Source: a virus. From it: a stretch of DNA of 30,855 bases. Where the stretch lies: IMG/VR virus record IMGVR_UViG_3300033156_000249, positions 1-30,855 of that record; one strand, written 5' to 3'. The notes beneath the pieces were generated by a model that saw nothing but the letters and a program-made list of their open reading frames with translations, searched no databases and was not told the DNA's origin. This document shows, in pieces, positions 1-6,055 of the stretch. Both the position numbers and the translations under genes were made by a program. The first letter of the stretch is position 1; the number at the start of each line of letters is the position of its first letter.

Positions 1-165
1 ACCATTCCGCAGAACTGCCTGAAGGTCAATGATGCGGGCGCGCGCCCTTGCCACAAGGGATTGAATGCGCGTTGCTCGCCACTTGCCGCAGTCGTCTGCG
101 AAGCGTTGCAACTCCTTACATAGTCCACGGTCGTGTGGGTATGTCACGTCGTAGCCCTCAGTCAT
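1..165 (-). CDS. Partial hypothetical protein, C-terminus off the left edge
   Basis: This leftward open frame starts at ATG 165 and runs off the window with 55 codons visible. The start overlaps the stop of the upstream gene as ATGA, and an SD (AGGAGGG) lies a few bases upstream, as in neighbouring genes. The visible protein begins MTEGYDVTYPHDRGLCKELQ, then becomes basic and helical with an arginine/alanine-rich stretch. I recognise no family. The coupling makes it likely to be the next gene of the same leftward operon. Confidence 0.6.
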   Translation of the reverse strand, partial: MTEGYDVTYPHDRGLCKELQRFADDCGKWRATRIQSLVARARARIIDLQAVLRNG

Positions 166-662
166 TGCGTTCCCTCCTGTCTTCTCATTGCCTCGCACAG
201 TCCATCTGCCCCCGTCGGCCCATAGCCGCTGACCGCCCAGCGTCGTGGCCTGAGGGCCTCTTCGCGGCCTGTGCTCTCCTCCATGATGCGCTGGACAATC
301 TCCGTAACGGGGACGCCCTCCGCCAGTAGGATACACACGGTCTGCCGTACCCCCTCCCCGAGGGCCTTCCCGCGCATGAGGCGGCGAGGGCGTCGGGGCC
401 GGGGCGTCCGGCGGCGTAGCTCGGCCTCCTCTCTGGACAGTTCCGTGACCCCGCTCGTCTTCAGGTGCCGCCGGCGGCGGTTACGGCTGCGATGTCGCGG
501 TTCATGACTCTCCCTCCTCGTCAATCGTCTCTCAAGCCAGTCAGCTAGTCGCCCGGCGGCCCATGCTGGGAAATCGCCGCCGAACGTTAGCGAGCGCAGA
601 ATGCCGTAGGTGATGCCGACCAGTGCTATCTCGTGCGGCCTCAATCCGGCGTTCGCGGTCAT
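162..662 (-). CDS. Hypothetical protein, possibly two fused or frameshifted genes
   Basis: The frame encodes 166 aa, starts at ATG 662 with SD GGGAGGGGG, and overlaps both neighbours by ATGA. The N-terminal third (residues 1-50) and the C-terminal third (residues 95-166) read like ordinary protein. The middle (about 50-65 and 83-95) is extremely arginine-rich, as out-of-frame reading of GC-rich DNA often is. A second strong SD (GAGGAGGGAGAG) stands just before an ATG at about 504 in another frame, giving MNRDIAAVTAAGGT before a stop. One base would join that start to the C-terminal half. So this may be two genes with an indel between them. No family was recognised. Confidence 0.5.
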   Translation of the reverse strand: MTANAGLRPHEIALVGITYGILRSLTFGGDFPAWAAGRLADWLERRLTRRESHEPRHRSRNRRRRHLKTSGVTELSREEAELRRRTPRPRRPRRLMRGKALGEGVRQTVCILLAEGVPVTEIVQRIMEESTGREEALRPRRWAVSGYGPTGADGLCEAMRRQEGTQ

Positions 663-871
663 TGTTCCCCCTCCCTATCCACCTGGCCCATAATCTCGCG
701 CATCACGTCTGCGGTGGCAAGGCGGACGCCATCCTCACCGACGGCCTCGCCCGTCTCGTCCGCCCAACGTTCTATTCTCTCGCGTGCTAGTGTCTCGCAG
801 GCTAAGCGGAGTCCCCGCCTTAGCCGGCCTATCTCGTCAAGTCTCTGCTGTTGCTGCTCCAACTCACCCAT
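659..871 (-). CDS. Small hypothetical coiled-coil protein
   Basis: The product is 70 aa and begins MGELEQQQQRLDEIGRLRRG. I chose ATG 871 over the upstream in-frame codon at 913 because a purine-rich SD (GAGGAGAGTGAGGGGA) directly precedes it and the previous gene stops at 864-866. The protein is charged and almost certainly helical, with a glutamine-rich N-terminus and no cysteines. Its stop overlaps the next ATG (ATGA). No family was recognised; it is probably a small accessory protein of the leftward operon. Confidence 0.6.
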   Translation of the reverse strand: MGELEQQQQRLDEIGRLRRGLRLACETLARERIERWADETGEAVGEDGVRLATADVMREIMGQVDREGEQ

Positions 872-1103
872 TCCCCTCACTCTCCTCTTCGGGGCTGTCG
901 TCCGGTATCTCATACACCGGCATCGGGGTTGCGACTAGTTTCCGGCCCGCTGGCGACGCTCTTACCTCAAGCGCCTTGTGTGGTGTGCTAATGCGCACCA
1001 CTACGCCCCATTCCGGGTCGCTTATCACCCGTTCGACGGTCATCGCCCCCCAGCGGAACCCGTACTTGATATGCTCAAACGGGAAATGGCGGTCTTTCTC
1101 CAT
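864..1103 (-). CDS. Small hypothetical protein
   Basis: The product is 79 aa. ATG 1103 is preferred to TTG 1115 because the SD (AGAGGG) lies 12 nt before the ATG but directly abuts the TTG. The body (TVERVISDPEWGVVVRISTP and onwards) looks like a small beta-rich protein with an acidic tail ending EEESEGNG. No family was recognised. It overlaps the following gene's start by a few bases. The 70-bp gap upstream to gene 1176-1361 is unusual in this packed arm and is explained by the damage described for that gene. Confidence 0.6.
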   Translation of the reverse strand: MEKDRHFPFEHIKYGFRWGAMTVERVISDPEWGVVVRISTPHKALEVRASPAGRKLVATPMPVYEIPDDSPEEESEGNG

Positions 1104-1175
1104 TATCGTTACCAACCCTCTGCTTACTTACCTGTGTCCTCGTAGTAGCTACACCATCGTGCCTGTTTTACACCG

Positions 1176-1361
1176 TTACGCATATCGGTTATCCACATCC
1201 CTGAACGCTTGCATATCCATCGCCTTCCACATCCCTGAACGCTTGCATATCCATCGCCTAATATTCCCCGTATATTTCCCAGCAGGCTCTAGGAAACTAT
1301 ACTTGCAACGGCGGCAATCAGGCGTAGGTCTATCAGAAGCTTTTAGTACCGGTTTCATCAT
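1176..1361 (-). pseudogene. Small cysteine-motif protein truncated by a 34-bp tandem duplication
   Basis: As it stands the frame gives 61 aa starting MKPVLKASDRPTPDCRRCKY, with one CxxC and a third Cys. The start ATG 1361 overlaps the endolysin stop (ATGA). Two identical 34-bp copies (1192-1225 and 1226-1259) lie in its 3' part, and 34 is not a multiple of three, so the second copy is read in another frame and ends at 1176. With one copy removed, the frame continues through ITDMRNGVKQARWCSYYEDT and GK to a TAA at 1124-1126. That supplies a fourth Cys and stops 20 bp before the next gene, matching the local packing. The ancestral product would be a small Cys-rich (C-x2-C...C...C) probable zinc-binding protein. 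Confidence 0.65.
1192..1259. repeat. Perfect 34-bp tandem direct repeat, two copies
   Basis: Positions 1192-1225 and 1226-1259 are identical over 34 bp and directly abut. They lie inside the reading frame of the small cysteine-motif gene and shift its frame. No further copies or spacers are present, so this is a simple tandem duplication, not a CRISPR array. Perfect identity suggests a recent event or an assembly artefact. Confidence 0.95.
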
Positions 1362-2020
1362 TTGACCCACCCCTTCGCTTTCCTATAGTGCGCCCAGACG
1401 CACATGCCCCACGACTCCGACCCCTCGGCATACGCTTTCCCTAGCCGCACGACGCGCTCCCGCGTTGGCTGCATGGGCGACCAGCCTTGCCGCCCCGCAA
1501 TGCGCCTTACAATCCGTGCGGCCCACCATGCTTGCGTCCGCAGGTCGGTGCCCTTCACGGCTTTGACCCCGTAGGCGTACCAGTCACGGGAGGCCAGCGG
1601 GTTCTCATGCGTGCGTATCGCGACCAGCAGCGCGGGCGATACGCGATAAGTCCTGCCTGCCATGACCGCCACGTGATGGTTGCGGATGTCGCCGCAAAAC
1701 CATCGGCCACTTCGGCGGTAGACAGGCACCGTGAGCTTGTGGCCCTTGTGCAACAGGTCGTGTGCGGAGACGCCGGACAGGTAGGCTATCTCCTGTGCGA
1801 CCAGCCAGGTATCGAGGCCGGGCCGTGGCGCACCGTAGACCTGCCTGAGCCTCCGCGCCACGCTGAAGCAGTCTCCGCCGTTTCTGATGGTGTACGTAGC
1901 CTCTGACCGCCAGTAACGTTCGGCGGCGCAGCCGCGTCCGACCCCGAACGTCAACGCGATAGCCGCAAGCGCGAGTACGAGCACTGCTGTCACGATAGCG
2001 TCGGCCTTGGTGCGAAACAC
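1358..2020 (-). CDS. Putative endolysin: N-terminal membrane anchor, LysM-like and lysozyme-like domains
   Basis: The product is 220 aa with a GTG start at 2020 that shares its G with the previous TAG stop; a GAGGAGG SD stands 6 nt upstream. Residues 8-27 form a hydrophobic segment fitting a signal-anchor or signal peptide. Residues 42-100 resemble a LysM fold (YTIRNGGDCFSVARRL ... LTVP). Residues 127-150 carry SPALLVAIRTHENP followed by YGVK, the pattern around the catalytic Glu of phage lysozyme/transglycosylase-like hydrolases; Glu139 is the candidate acid. The likely role is cell-wall cleavage at lysis, exported by the N-terminal segment. The nearby small membrane proteins are holin/spanin candidates. 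The family assignment rests on motif reading, so the exact enzyme class is uncertain. Confidence 0.6.
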   Translation of the reverse strand: MFRTKADAIVTAVLVLALAAIALTFGVGRGCAAERYWRSEATYTIRNGGDCFSVARRLRQVYGAPRPGLDTWLVAQEIAYLSGVSAHDLLHKGHKLTVPVYRRSGRWFCGDIRNHHVAVMAGRTYRVSPALLVAIRTHENPLASRDWYAYGVKAVKGTDLRTQAWWAARIVRRIAGRQGWSPMQPTRERVVRLGKAYAEGSESWGMCVWAHYRKAKGWVK

Positions 2021-2280
2021 TAGGCGACCTCCTCGTCGGTAGAAATATGCTTCTGGAGCTGTGTGGCAAACTCGTTCAAGTACTTGGCCTCCTCCTTAAT
2101 GCGCAGCAATGCCGCCTGCACATTCTGAGGGCGTTCCCGCGTCTTCGGCTCTGGCTGGGGGCCTCCGTAGAGTGCCTTCCATATCAGAGCAAACACATTG
2201 CTAACGTTCTCCAGGCGGGCCAATGCGTCTACCGCCACGGGCAATAGCGGATGCGCCTCTCTGGGTGTCTCTGGACTCAT
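2020..2280 (-). CDS. Small hypothetical helical protein
   Basis: The product is 86 aa starting MSPETPREAHPLLPVAVDAL. It has one of the best ribosome-binding sites in the window, AGGAGGTGAT placed 6 nt before ATG 2280. The C-terminal half (about 50-82) is a charged helix. There is no signal peptide or clear membrane span, and no family was recognised. Its TAG stop overlaps the GTG start of the endolysin, so the two are probably translationally coupled. A lysis-linked role is inferred from position only. Confidence 0.65.
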   Translation of the reverse strand: MSPETPREAHPLLPVAVDALARLENVSNVFALIWKALYGGPQPEPKTRERPQNVQAALLRIKEEAKYLNEFATQLQKHISTDEEVA

Positions 2281-2355
2281 TTATATCACCTCCTCAATGT
2301 AGGTTGTCGGGTATGTCCCGCAAGCGCTAAGTGCATCCGATAGACTGCGAAACAT
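2281..2355 (-). CDS. Putative 24-aa microprotein
   Basis: An ATG at 2355 preceded by AAGGAGG opens a 24-codon frame (MFRSLSDALSACGTYPTTYI, then EEVI) that stops at TAA 2281-2283, one base before the next ATG. Its 3' end contains the SD of the next gene. Support is the SD and exact fit into the gap; the sequence itself is too short to classify. It could alternatively be a non-functional leader that couples translation. Confidence 0.4.
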   Translation of the reverse strand: MFRSLSDALSACGTYPTTYIEEVI

Positions 2356-2367
2356 GAGGCTGCCTCC

Positions 2368-2520
2368 TTAGATAACGCCGAAATGCTTGAGCAGGACGTA
2401 GATAACCCACACGGCAAACCCCCACCCTGCTATTCCGACCACGAGATACGTGATGTAACCCGCCACCACGAGCTTCTGCATTCTCTGGAACTGCTTCTCA
2501 AAGTCATCGTCGTTGAACAT
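2368..2520 (-). CDS. Small single-span membrane protein
   Basis: The 50-aa frame begins MFNDDDFEKQFQRMQKLVVA and ends LLKHFGVI. A long hydrophobic stretch (about residues 17-43) predicts one membrane span after a charged amphipathic N-terminus. ATG 2520 has SD GAGGAGG within the preceding gap. Small phage membrane proteins of this layout are common in lysis and tail-chaperone neighbourhoods. Position next to the endolysin makes a lysis accessory or holin-like role possible but unproven. Confidence 0.7.
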   Translation of the reverse strand: MFNDDDFEKQFQRMQKLVVAGYITYLVVGIAGWGFAVWVIYVLLKHFGVI

Positions 2521-2532
2521 GCTGTGGCCTCC

Positions 2533-2970
2533 TCAATGCAAGCTTTGCAGGATGTCTCTGGCAGCATAGAACTCTGGGGTAGCACACCGTGGTAGGGCAT
2601 CGAGTAATAGCAGTCCTAGATTTGCTAATACTACCAGCGCGCCAAACGTTATTATCGCCACGTCTATCGTATCTACCTCGTCATGGGCCTCTGCGGGGAT
2701 ACCTCTCGCAACCCTAAATATAAACGCGAGGCATAATACCATCCCTATGGATAGCAGTACTACCTTCCCCTTGCCGATGATGACCTGCCGCCTGACCGCC
2801 GCTGCGTAGTACCTGCCTAGTGGCCCGTCCACGTACTTCTCCAAGACCTCGGCGGCCTCGGCAATGCTCTCGCTGTCTATCCCGACCTTATAGGTGACCT
2901 CTTGCTCCTGTGCGATAGCACAGACCGTTCCCGCCAAGACTAACAGCATCGCGACCGCAAGTTTGCGCAT
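2533..2970 (-). CDS. Membrane protein with signal peptide and two C-terminal spans
   Basis: The product is 145 aa. MRKLAVAMLLVLAGTVCAIA is a good signal peptide, and two further hydrophobic stretches lie near residues 69-88 and 105-125. ATG 2970 has SD AAAGGAG at about 9 nt. The exported middle (about 22-60) is acidic and helical. A holin or spanin-like role is possible because the endolysin is three genes downstream, but no family motif is visible. The stop is directly followed by the SD of the next small membrane protein. Confidence 0.65.
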   Translation of the reverse strand: MRKLAVAMLLVLAGTVCAIAQEQEVTYKVGIDSESIAEAAEVLEKYVDGPLGRYYAAAVRRQVIIGKGKVVLLSIGMVLCLAFIFRVARGIPAEAHDEVDTIDVAIITFGALVVLANLGLLLLDALPRCATPEFYAARDILQSLH

Positions 2971-2999
2971 GGCATATTCTCCTTTATCCCATCAGATTC

Positions 3000-3116
3000 T
3001 CACGAGTTTGCAAGCAGCAACACTATGCCCTTTATGATTAGCCAGACAGCCGCAACAACGTTGAGGCCGCACATCGCCCCAAGCCAGGCCCGCCAACCGG
3101 GTTCATCTTCTCTCAT
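3000..3116 (-). CDS. 38-aa membrane microprotein
   Basis: The frame MREDEPGWRAWLGAMCGLNV continues into a hydrophobic segment and ends LLLANS. ATG 3116 overlaps the stop of the upstream open frame as ATGA, the usual linkage in this arm. There is no SD directly before it, so it would depend on coupling to the upstream frame. It has one predicted membrane span and unknown function. Confidence 0.55.
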   Translation of the reverse strand: MREDEPGWRAWLGAMCGLNVVAAVWLIIKGIVLLLANS

Positions 3117-3248
3117 TGCGCTAAAGCCAGCGGCCCCAGCTCATTCGTGGCCTCCTCTCTCAAGTCTTCACGCGGAACCGCGTACTCGTGAGCCTTTCCC
3201 TCGTTTGGCGCAGGTTGAGAGCCAAGAATAAGACTGTTGTTCGTCCAT
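3113..3248 (-). pseudogene. Small gene with an apparent frameshift near its start
   Basis: A frame ending at 3113-3115 reads as plausible protein (for example EYAVPREDLREEATNELGP then LALAQ) and joins the next ATG by ATGA overlap. It has no ATG, GTG or TTG start upstream in frame before a stop at about 3272. An ATG at 3248 with a GGGAGG SD opens a different frame (MDEQQSYSWLSTCAKRGKGS) that dies after 26 codons. One base between them would give a single small protein of about 45 aa. I read this as one gene split by an indel. Confidence 0.4.
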
Positions 3249-3251
3249 GGG

Positions 3252-3428
3252 CTATTCGTACCTCCCGCTAATCATGCCGGAGACATTGAAGGCAGCCGTT
3301 CCGACCCAATAGACTAGGGACAGAACCGCTATCCATGCCCGTTCTGGCTGCTCTATGAACCAATCTACCGTCCAGTAGGTCGAAAAGCCGATACAGAAAG
3401 ACTGCAATGTTAAATACCACTTGCCCAT
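3252..3428 (-). CDS. Small membrane protein, two predicted spans
   Basis: The product is 58 aa beginning MGKWYLTLQSFCIGFSTYWT. ATG 3428 is preferred to the longer frame (3458) because GGAGGTG stands 5 nt upstream. Two hydrophobic segments (about 5-22 and 31-50) suggest a helical hairpin in the membrane. It lies in a run of tiny membrane-protein genes upstream of the endolysin, so a lysis or membrane-associated accessory role is the natural guess. No family was recognised. Confidence 0.65.
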   Translation of the reverse strand: MGKWYLTLQSFCIGFSTYWTVDWFIEQPERAWIAVLSLVYWVGTAAFNVSGMISGRYE

Positions 3429-3430
3429 CG

Positions 3431-3535
3431 CTACACCTCCATCTCTGATTGCCCGCACTCCGAGACCGTCGCGAAGAACGTGGCCGGCAGGTCTTCTCCC
3501 TCAGGTGTTCGCGCTATCTGCTCATCGAACAGCAA
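3431..3535 (-). CDS. Possible 34-aa ORF with TTG start
   Basis: A frame from TTG 3535 reads LLFDEQIARTPEGEDLPATF and continues to a TAG at 3431-3433, just before the ATG of the next gene. The residues look protein-like and the frame fills the gap between two small genes exactly, overlapping the upstream one by 14 bp. There is no SD at the TTG, so this is a weak call. Confidence 0.3.
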   Translation of the reverse strand: MLFDEQIARTPEGEDLPATFFATVSECGQSEMEV

Positions 3536-3704
3536 TCAGTGCTAGTACGAAATACGCAGTGCTTGCAGCGATGGCGGCGACGAGGGCGAACGTAGGCCCC
3601 CATCTCAACCTCCCGTCTGCACCATCACTGCTGCTGACCGTAATGACCCAGACGATGACGAGCCAAATCAAGCCAACGATAACGTGAAACTGGTAGTCAG
3701 ACAT
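3522..3704 (-). CDS. Small membrane protein, two predicted spans
   Basis: The product is 60 aa starting MSDYQFHVIVGLIWLVIVWV. ATG 3704 has SD AAGAGGTGA at 8 nt; the upstream GTG lies inside that SD and is unlikely. Hydrophobic segments at about 7-24 and 40-58 flank a short polar loop with SSSDGADGR. It belongs to the cluster of tiny membrane proteins feeding toward the endolysin. Function unknown. Confidence 0.65.
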   Translation of the reverse strand: MSDYQFHVIVGLIWLVIVWVITVSSSDGADGRLRWGPTFALVAAIAASTAYFVLALIAVR

Positions 3705-3740
3705 GGTGTGTGTCACCTCTTAGTCTTATGTGCTCGTGGG

Positions 3741-3977
3741 CTAAGAACAGTATCCCCAATTCCGCGTCTTATCAAACACCAAGATAGGATAATCGCCGCC
3801 CGCCTTTCTCTTGAGGCGGGCGTGGGTGCTTCCCTTCGGAAAGGCCACACCTCCTTTTGTGCCAAGTGGTAGTATTGCTCTACGAAATGTGCGGCCCGCC
3901 CCCAACCTGGGGAGGGAAACAAACGCGGGGAGCAGGAAGGGGGCAGGCCGCTGCCCTGGCTTGGGCACAACTCTCAT
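3741..3977 (-). CDS. Doubtful 78-aa ORF coupled to the HTH/nuclease-like gene
   Basis: ATG 3977 overlaps the stop of the upstream gene as ATGA, which in this arm usually marks a real gene. The product is basic and ends FDKTRNWGYCS. However, a second frame (to 3713) is also open across the same stretch and ends against the next gene's SD. The N-terminal part is proline-rich, and an AAAGGAGGTG motif inside has no ATG after it. The region also carries a 9-bp-stem hairpin (3797-3822). It may be a damaged gene or partly non-coding. Confidence 0.35.
   Translation of the reverse strand: MRVVPKPGQRPAPFLLPAFVSLPRLGAGRTFRRAILPLGTKGGVAFPKGSTHARLKRKAGGDYPILVFDKTRNWGYCS
3797..3822. other. Stable hairpin, 9-bp stem
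   Basis: CGCCCGCCT at 3797-3805 pairs perfectly with AGGCGGGCG at 3814-3822 around an 8-nt loop. Neither side is followed by a T-run, so a classical intrinsic terminator is not supported. It may be a processing or pausing structure within the leftward transcript, or chance in GC-rich sequence. Confidence 0.5.
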
Positions 3978-4642
3978 CTTTGCAACGCTTCTGGGGCCTC
4001 AAGGACACTCCAAGCGTCAACCCATCTATCCCACTGCGAGGAGCCTTTGTGCTCGGAGTCCCAAGGACGCCATACGATGGTGCTGATACCAACGGCCTCC
4101 GATGCGGGCACTATCAGGTGGTGCGTAGCCTGTTCTCTCATCCCCACTAGGTGCATCACATCGCAGGCATCGGTAATATCACTCCAAGCTCGTCGGGCTA
4201 TGCGCCATTGAAAGCAGCCCCGCGCATTCAACCGCGAGCCAGATACACGAACGCGGATTCCACTAAGCCAAAAGTCAAAGGGAGCTTGATACGGGCAGGC
4301 AATGAAGGGGATGTCACGCTCGCGGTATGTAGTCATTGCCAACGCCTCGGCATGAGAGAAGGTCATTCTCTGATGCCAAGTCTTCGCACGCTTTCTCTCT
4401 TGCTCCGTTATCATGTGCTTCTCTTGGAAGCACTTCTTGTGATACATAGTGCGCCTGTTGCCACCATCCACGGGCTTCCCACACCAAGGGCAGATTCGGG
4501 GATACATACTGACATCGAAGTGCTTGTTCACTATCTGGCGCACACGTTCGCGGCTAATGCCGAGGTGCCGACCTATATCTGCATAGGTAGTGCCTGCTTC
4601 AAGCGCCTTCTGGATATACTGCAACCTATCTGTGTCGCCCAC
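3974..4642 (-). CDS. HTH, zinc-finger and degenerate PD-(D/E)XK nuclease-like protein
   Basis: The product is 222 aa. The start is GTG 4642, six nt after GGGAGG; the longer frame to 4696 runs into the previous gene. Residues 15-42 form a sigma-region-4-like helix-turn-helix (YADIGRHLGISRERVRQIV). Residues 50-71 contain CPWCGK...CF, a zinc-finger-like cluster. The C-terminal half (about 115-195) follows the strand pattern of small PD-(D/E)XK endonuclease-like proteins (PFDFWLSGIRVRVSGSRL ... FQWRI ... LIVPASE). Where an active member has D-x-K this one shows R-V-S-G, so catalysis may be lost. It probably binds DNA; a regulator or inactive nuclease is as likely as an enzyme. Confidence 0.55.
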   Translation of the reverse strand: MGDTDRLQYIQKALEAGTTYADIGRHLGISRERVRQIVNKHFDVSMYPRICPWCGKPVDGGNRRTMYHKKCFQEKHMITEQERKRAKTWHQRMTFSHAEALAMTTYRERDIPFIACPYQAPFDFWLSGIRVRVSGSRLNARGCFQWRIARRAWSDITDACDVMHLVGMREQATHHLIVPASEAVGISTIVWRPWDSEHKGSSQWDRWVDAWSVLEAPEALQR

Positions 4643-4653
4643 TGTACGCCTCC

Positions 4654-4926
4654 CTAGCGGAATAGCAGTTCTCGTCGCCCGCCACATCGGGGGCAACGGC
4701 CCCTCTCAAGCACGGCCTTGCCTCCCGCTTTGACACGGGGCACGGCATCTAGCAAGCCACACTTGGCGCATTTGACTATCCTGTACTTGCTCTTTCCTGT
4801 CTTAGGGTCAAGCGCGGGCGACTTCGCGTGGGTGATGTCGTAGAGTTCCTTGGTACATTCTCCAAGGTGAATCTGGTATGTCCGCAGCTTACCGCCGAAC
4901 CCGCCCTTGCTCAGTATGCCTGGCAT
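4654..4926 (-). CDS. Zinc-ribbon protein
   Basis: The product is 90 aa beginning MPGILSKGGFGGKLRTYQIH. ATG 4926 has a GGAGGAGGG SD 5 nt upstream, so the longer frame to 4956 is rejected. Two CxxC pairs (CAKC and CPRC) about 22 residues apart in the C-terminal half form a zinc ribbon. Such proteins in phages are often nucleic-acid-binding or transcription-related, but nothing here fixes the role. It stops 11 bp before the HTH protein's start and follows another zinc-ribbon gene. Confidence 0.65.
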   Translation of the reverse strand: MPGILSKGGFGGKLRTYQIHLGECTKELYDITHAKSPALDPKTGKSKYRIVKCAKCGLLDAVPRVKAGGKAVLERGRCPRCGGRRELLFR

Positions 4927-4927
4927 C

Positions 4928-5098
4928 TCAACCCTCCTCCAGGAACGCTCGCCCACAAATGGGGCAGGTTCCCTCCTCCGTGAGTGTGACCTTACGTCCG
5001 CAGCCCGCGCACGTGACCTTGGTGCCTACGACCTGTTGGATTGCACGGAGGGTTTCCTTGCTTAGTTCCTTCTTGGACTTAGACTTCTTCTTGGACAC
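4928..5098 (-). CDS. Small lysine-rich zinc-ribbon protein
   Basis: The product is 56 aa with a GTG start at 5098 (VSKKKSKSKKELSKETLRAI), placed after GGAGGTGCGATA. The N-terminal 15 residues are very lysine-rich and the C-terminus has CAGC and CPIC, a four-Cys zinc knuckle. The start choice is confirmed by a consensus-like promoter 34-62 bp upstream. It is the first gene downstream of that promoter, and a nucleic-acid-binding role is likely. Confidence 0.65.
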   Translation of the reverse strand: MSKKKSKSKKELSKETLRAIQQVVGTKVTCAGCGRKVTLTEEGTCPICGRAFLEEG

Positions 5099-5131
5099 TA
5101 TCGCACCTCCTCGCTTAGGTTCGTGTGACGC

Positions 5132-5160
5132 ATCGTACCACAAACGCCCGCACGTGTCAA
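5132..5160 (-). promoter_or_regulatory. Strong sigma-70-type promoter, leftward
   Basis: On the minus strand TTGACA (5155-5160) is followed after 17 bp by TACGAT (5132-5137). The -35 is perfect and the -10 matches four of six. Transcription would start near 5125, giving a leader of about 25 nt before GTG 5098. This would drive the leftward run of small genes and the endolysin. Confidence 0.7.
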
Positions 5161-5179
5161 GCACAACCTTATACCATCC

Positions 5180-5473
5180 TCAGGTTCGCAACCTCTTGAA
5201 CAAGGCCTCGATGTATTCTTCCTCAGCTTTCTCAGCATCTATCACCGCACGAATTCTAGCTATTGCTTCTCTTATTTTGCGCTCGAACTCGGCTTCGTCC
5301 TTACAAGAACAGCGATGCACATAAATCGTCCCATCAGCCCCCTGACGGTCTACACGAGCGCCCATACAACAATGTACCGTCTTATTGCCATACCATTTGC
5401 GTACTGTCTTGGATAGCGCGAAAGGTATAGTTACCTCTATTACATTACCTCGATACCTCTGAATGTCTACCAT
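5180..5473 (-). CDS. Hypothetical protein with cysteine motifs
   Basis: The product is 97 aa, starting at ATG 5473 (MVDIQRYRGNVIEVTIPFAL) 7 nt after GAGGAGG; a longer frame into the upstream gene is rejected. The middle contains CC and CSC, which could bind metal, and the C-terminal 35 residues are a charged helix. No family was recognised. It overlaps the end of the deoxyribosyltransferase-like gene by a few bases, so the two form a coupled pair upstream of the strong promoter at 5132-5160. Confidence 0.6.
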   Translation of the reverse strand: MVDIQRYRGNVIEVTIPFALSKTVRKWYGNKTVHCCMGARVDRQGADGTIYVHRCSCKDEAEFERKIREAIARIRAVIDAEKAEEEYIEALFKRLRT

Positions 5474-5991
5474 GTCGGGGCCTCCTCGTAGTCGCGGATA
5501 ATACCAGCCCTTGGCACAATCCACCCAAATGTGGGAGCAACGGTGAAACGCTTCATGAGCACATCCTGCGCCGCCATCTCTGGGGCATACAGCACGAACG
5601 GTCTGCGCCAATACTCCATGACAAGCCCGATGTGGGCTTCATGCTCTCTGACCGCCGCAAAATGCTTAGGGCGCAAGACTGCTATCACCCCGTCAACATC
5701 CTCCAGCATCTTGAGGTAACCTTCCCGCTTGCCATAGAGATACCAGTACTTCTCCATGTCACTGGAGTAAGGGTCTATCGTCCCCATCCCGTGCTCGTGA
5801 AGCCCCCGTACAATAGGCAACCGCCAGATGAACGCCTTCTGCTTTTCATAGGTGGCCTCAGGGTATTTCTCGCGCCACGCCTTGGGGATTATCCATGAGG
5901 GCACAAAGATGGGGCCTGCTAGGAACCACGTGAATGGTCTTTCTCTCTCTTGCATAGTATCTCGACCGAGTAGAATATACCCTTGTAGCAT
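5467..5991 (-). CDS. Nucleoside 2-deoxyribosyltransferase-like protein
   Basis: From ATG 5991 the product is 174 aa; TTG 6000 and ATG 5955 are alternative starts and none has a strong SD. The N-terminal FLAGPIF, the central DPYSSD, the hydrophobic DGVIAVL strand and the HEAHIGLVMEYWRRP segment follow the Rossmann-like layout of nucleoside deoxyribosyltransferase-like proteins, with a Glu in the E-x-x-x-G position. Known relatives exchange or hydrolyse nucleobases, and phage versions often act on the nucleotide pool or as antidefence or DNA-modification helpers. Substrate cannot be read here. It is the first leftward gene from the divergent control region, close to a palindrome at 6020-6035. 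Confidence 0.5.
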   Translation of the reverse strand: MLQGYILLGRDTMQERERPFTWFLAGPIFVPSWIIPKAWREKYPEATYEKQKAFIWRLPIVRGLHEHGMGTIDPYSSDMEKYWYLYGKREGYLKMLEDVDGVIAVLRPKHFAAVREHEAHIGLVMEYWRRPFVLYAPEMAAQDVLMKRFTVAPTFGWIVPRAGIIRDYEEAPTW

Positions 5992-6000
5992 GGATTTCAA
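5972..6000 (-). promoter_or_regulatory. Candidate leftward promoter
   Basis: TTGAAA (5995-6000) and TATTCT (5972-5977) stand 17 bp apart on the minus strand, downstream of the palindrome at 6020-6035. If used, transcription would begin near 5965 and favour ATG 5955 as the start, giving a very short leader. The -10 matches four of six, so this is only moderate. Confidence 0.35.
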
Positions 6001-6019
6001 ACCTGCCAGCCCACAAAAT

Positions 6020-6035
6020 GTGGAACCGGTTCCAC
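6020..6035. promoter_or_regulatory. 16-bp palindrome, operator site 1
   Basis: GTGGAACCGGTTCCAC is a perfect palindrome identical to three other sites (15864, 20304, 27292). It lies in the divergent region between the leftward arm and the rightward head module, 20 bp upstream of the -35 of the rightward promoter. The CCGG-centred symmetric form resembles LacI/GalR-family operators; that is inference from operator style, not a demonstrated match. Confidence 0.75.
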
Positions 6036-6055
6036 TATTGGGGATGGGAAGTAGG

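Noticed and set aside
1192-1259. CRISPR-like repeat
   Set aside because: Only two copies, directly adjacent, no spacers and inside a gene. It is a tandem duplication.
1341-1357. A fifth palindrome copy (AGTACCGGTTTCA)
   Set aside because: It matches only part of the core, lacks symmetry and lies inside a coding frame.
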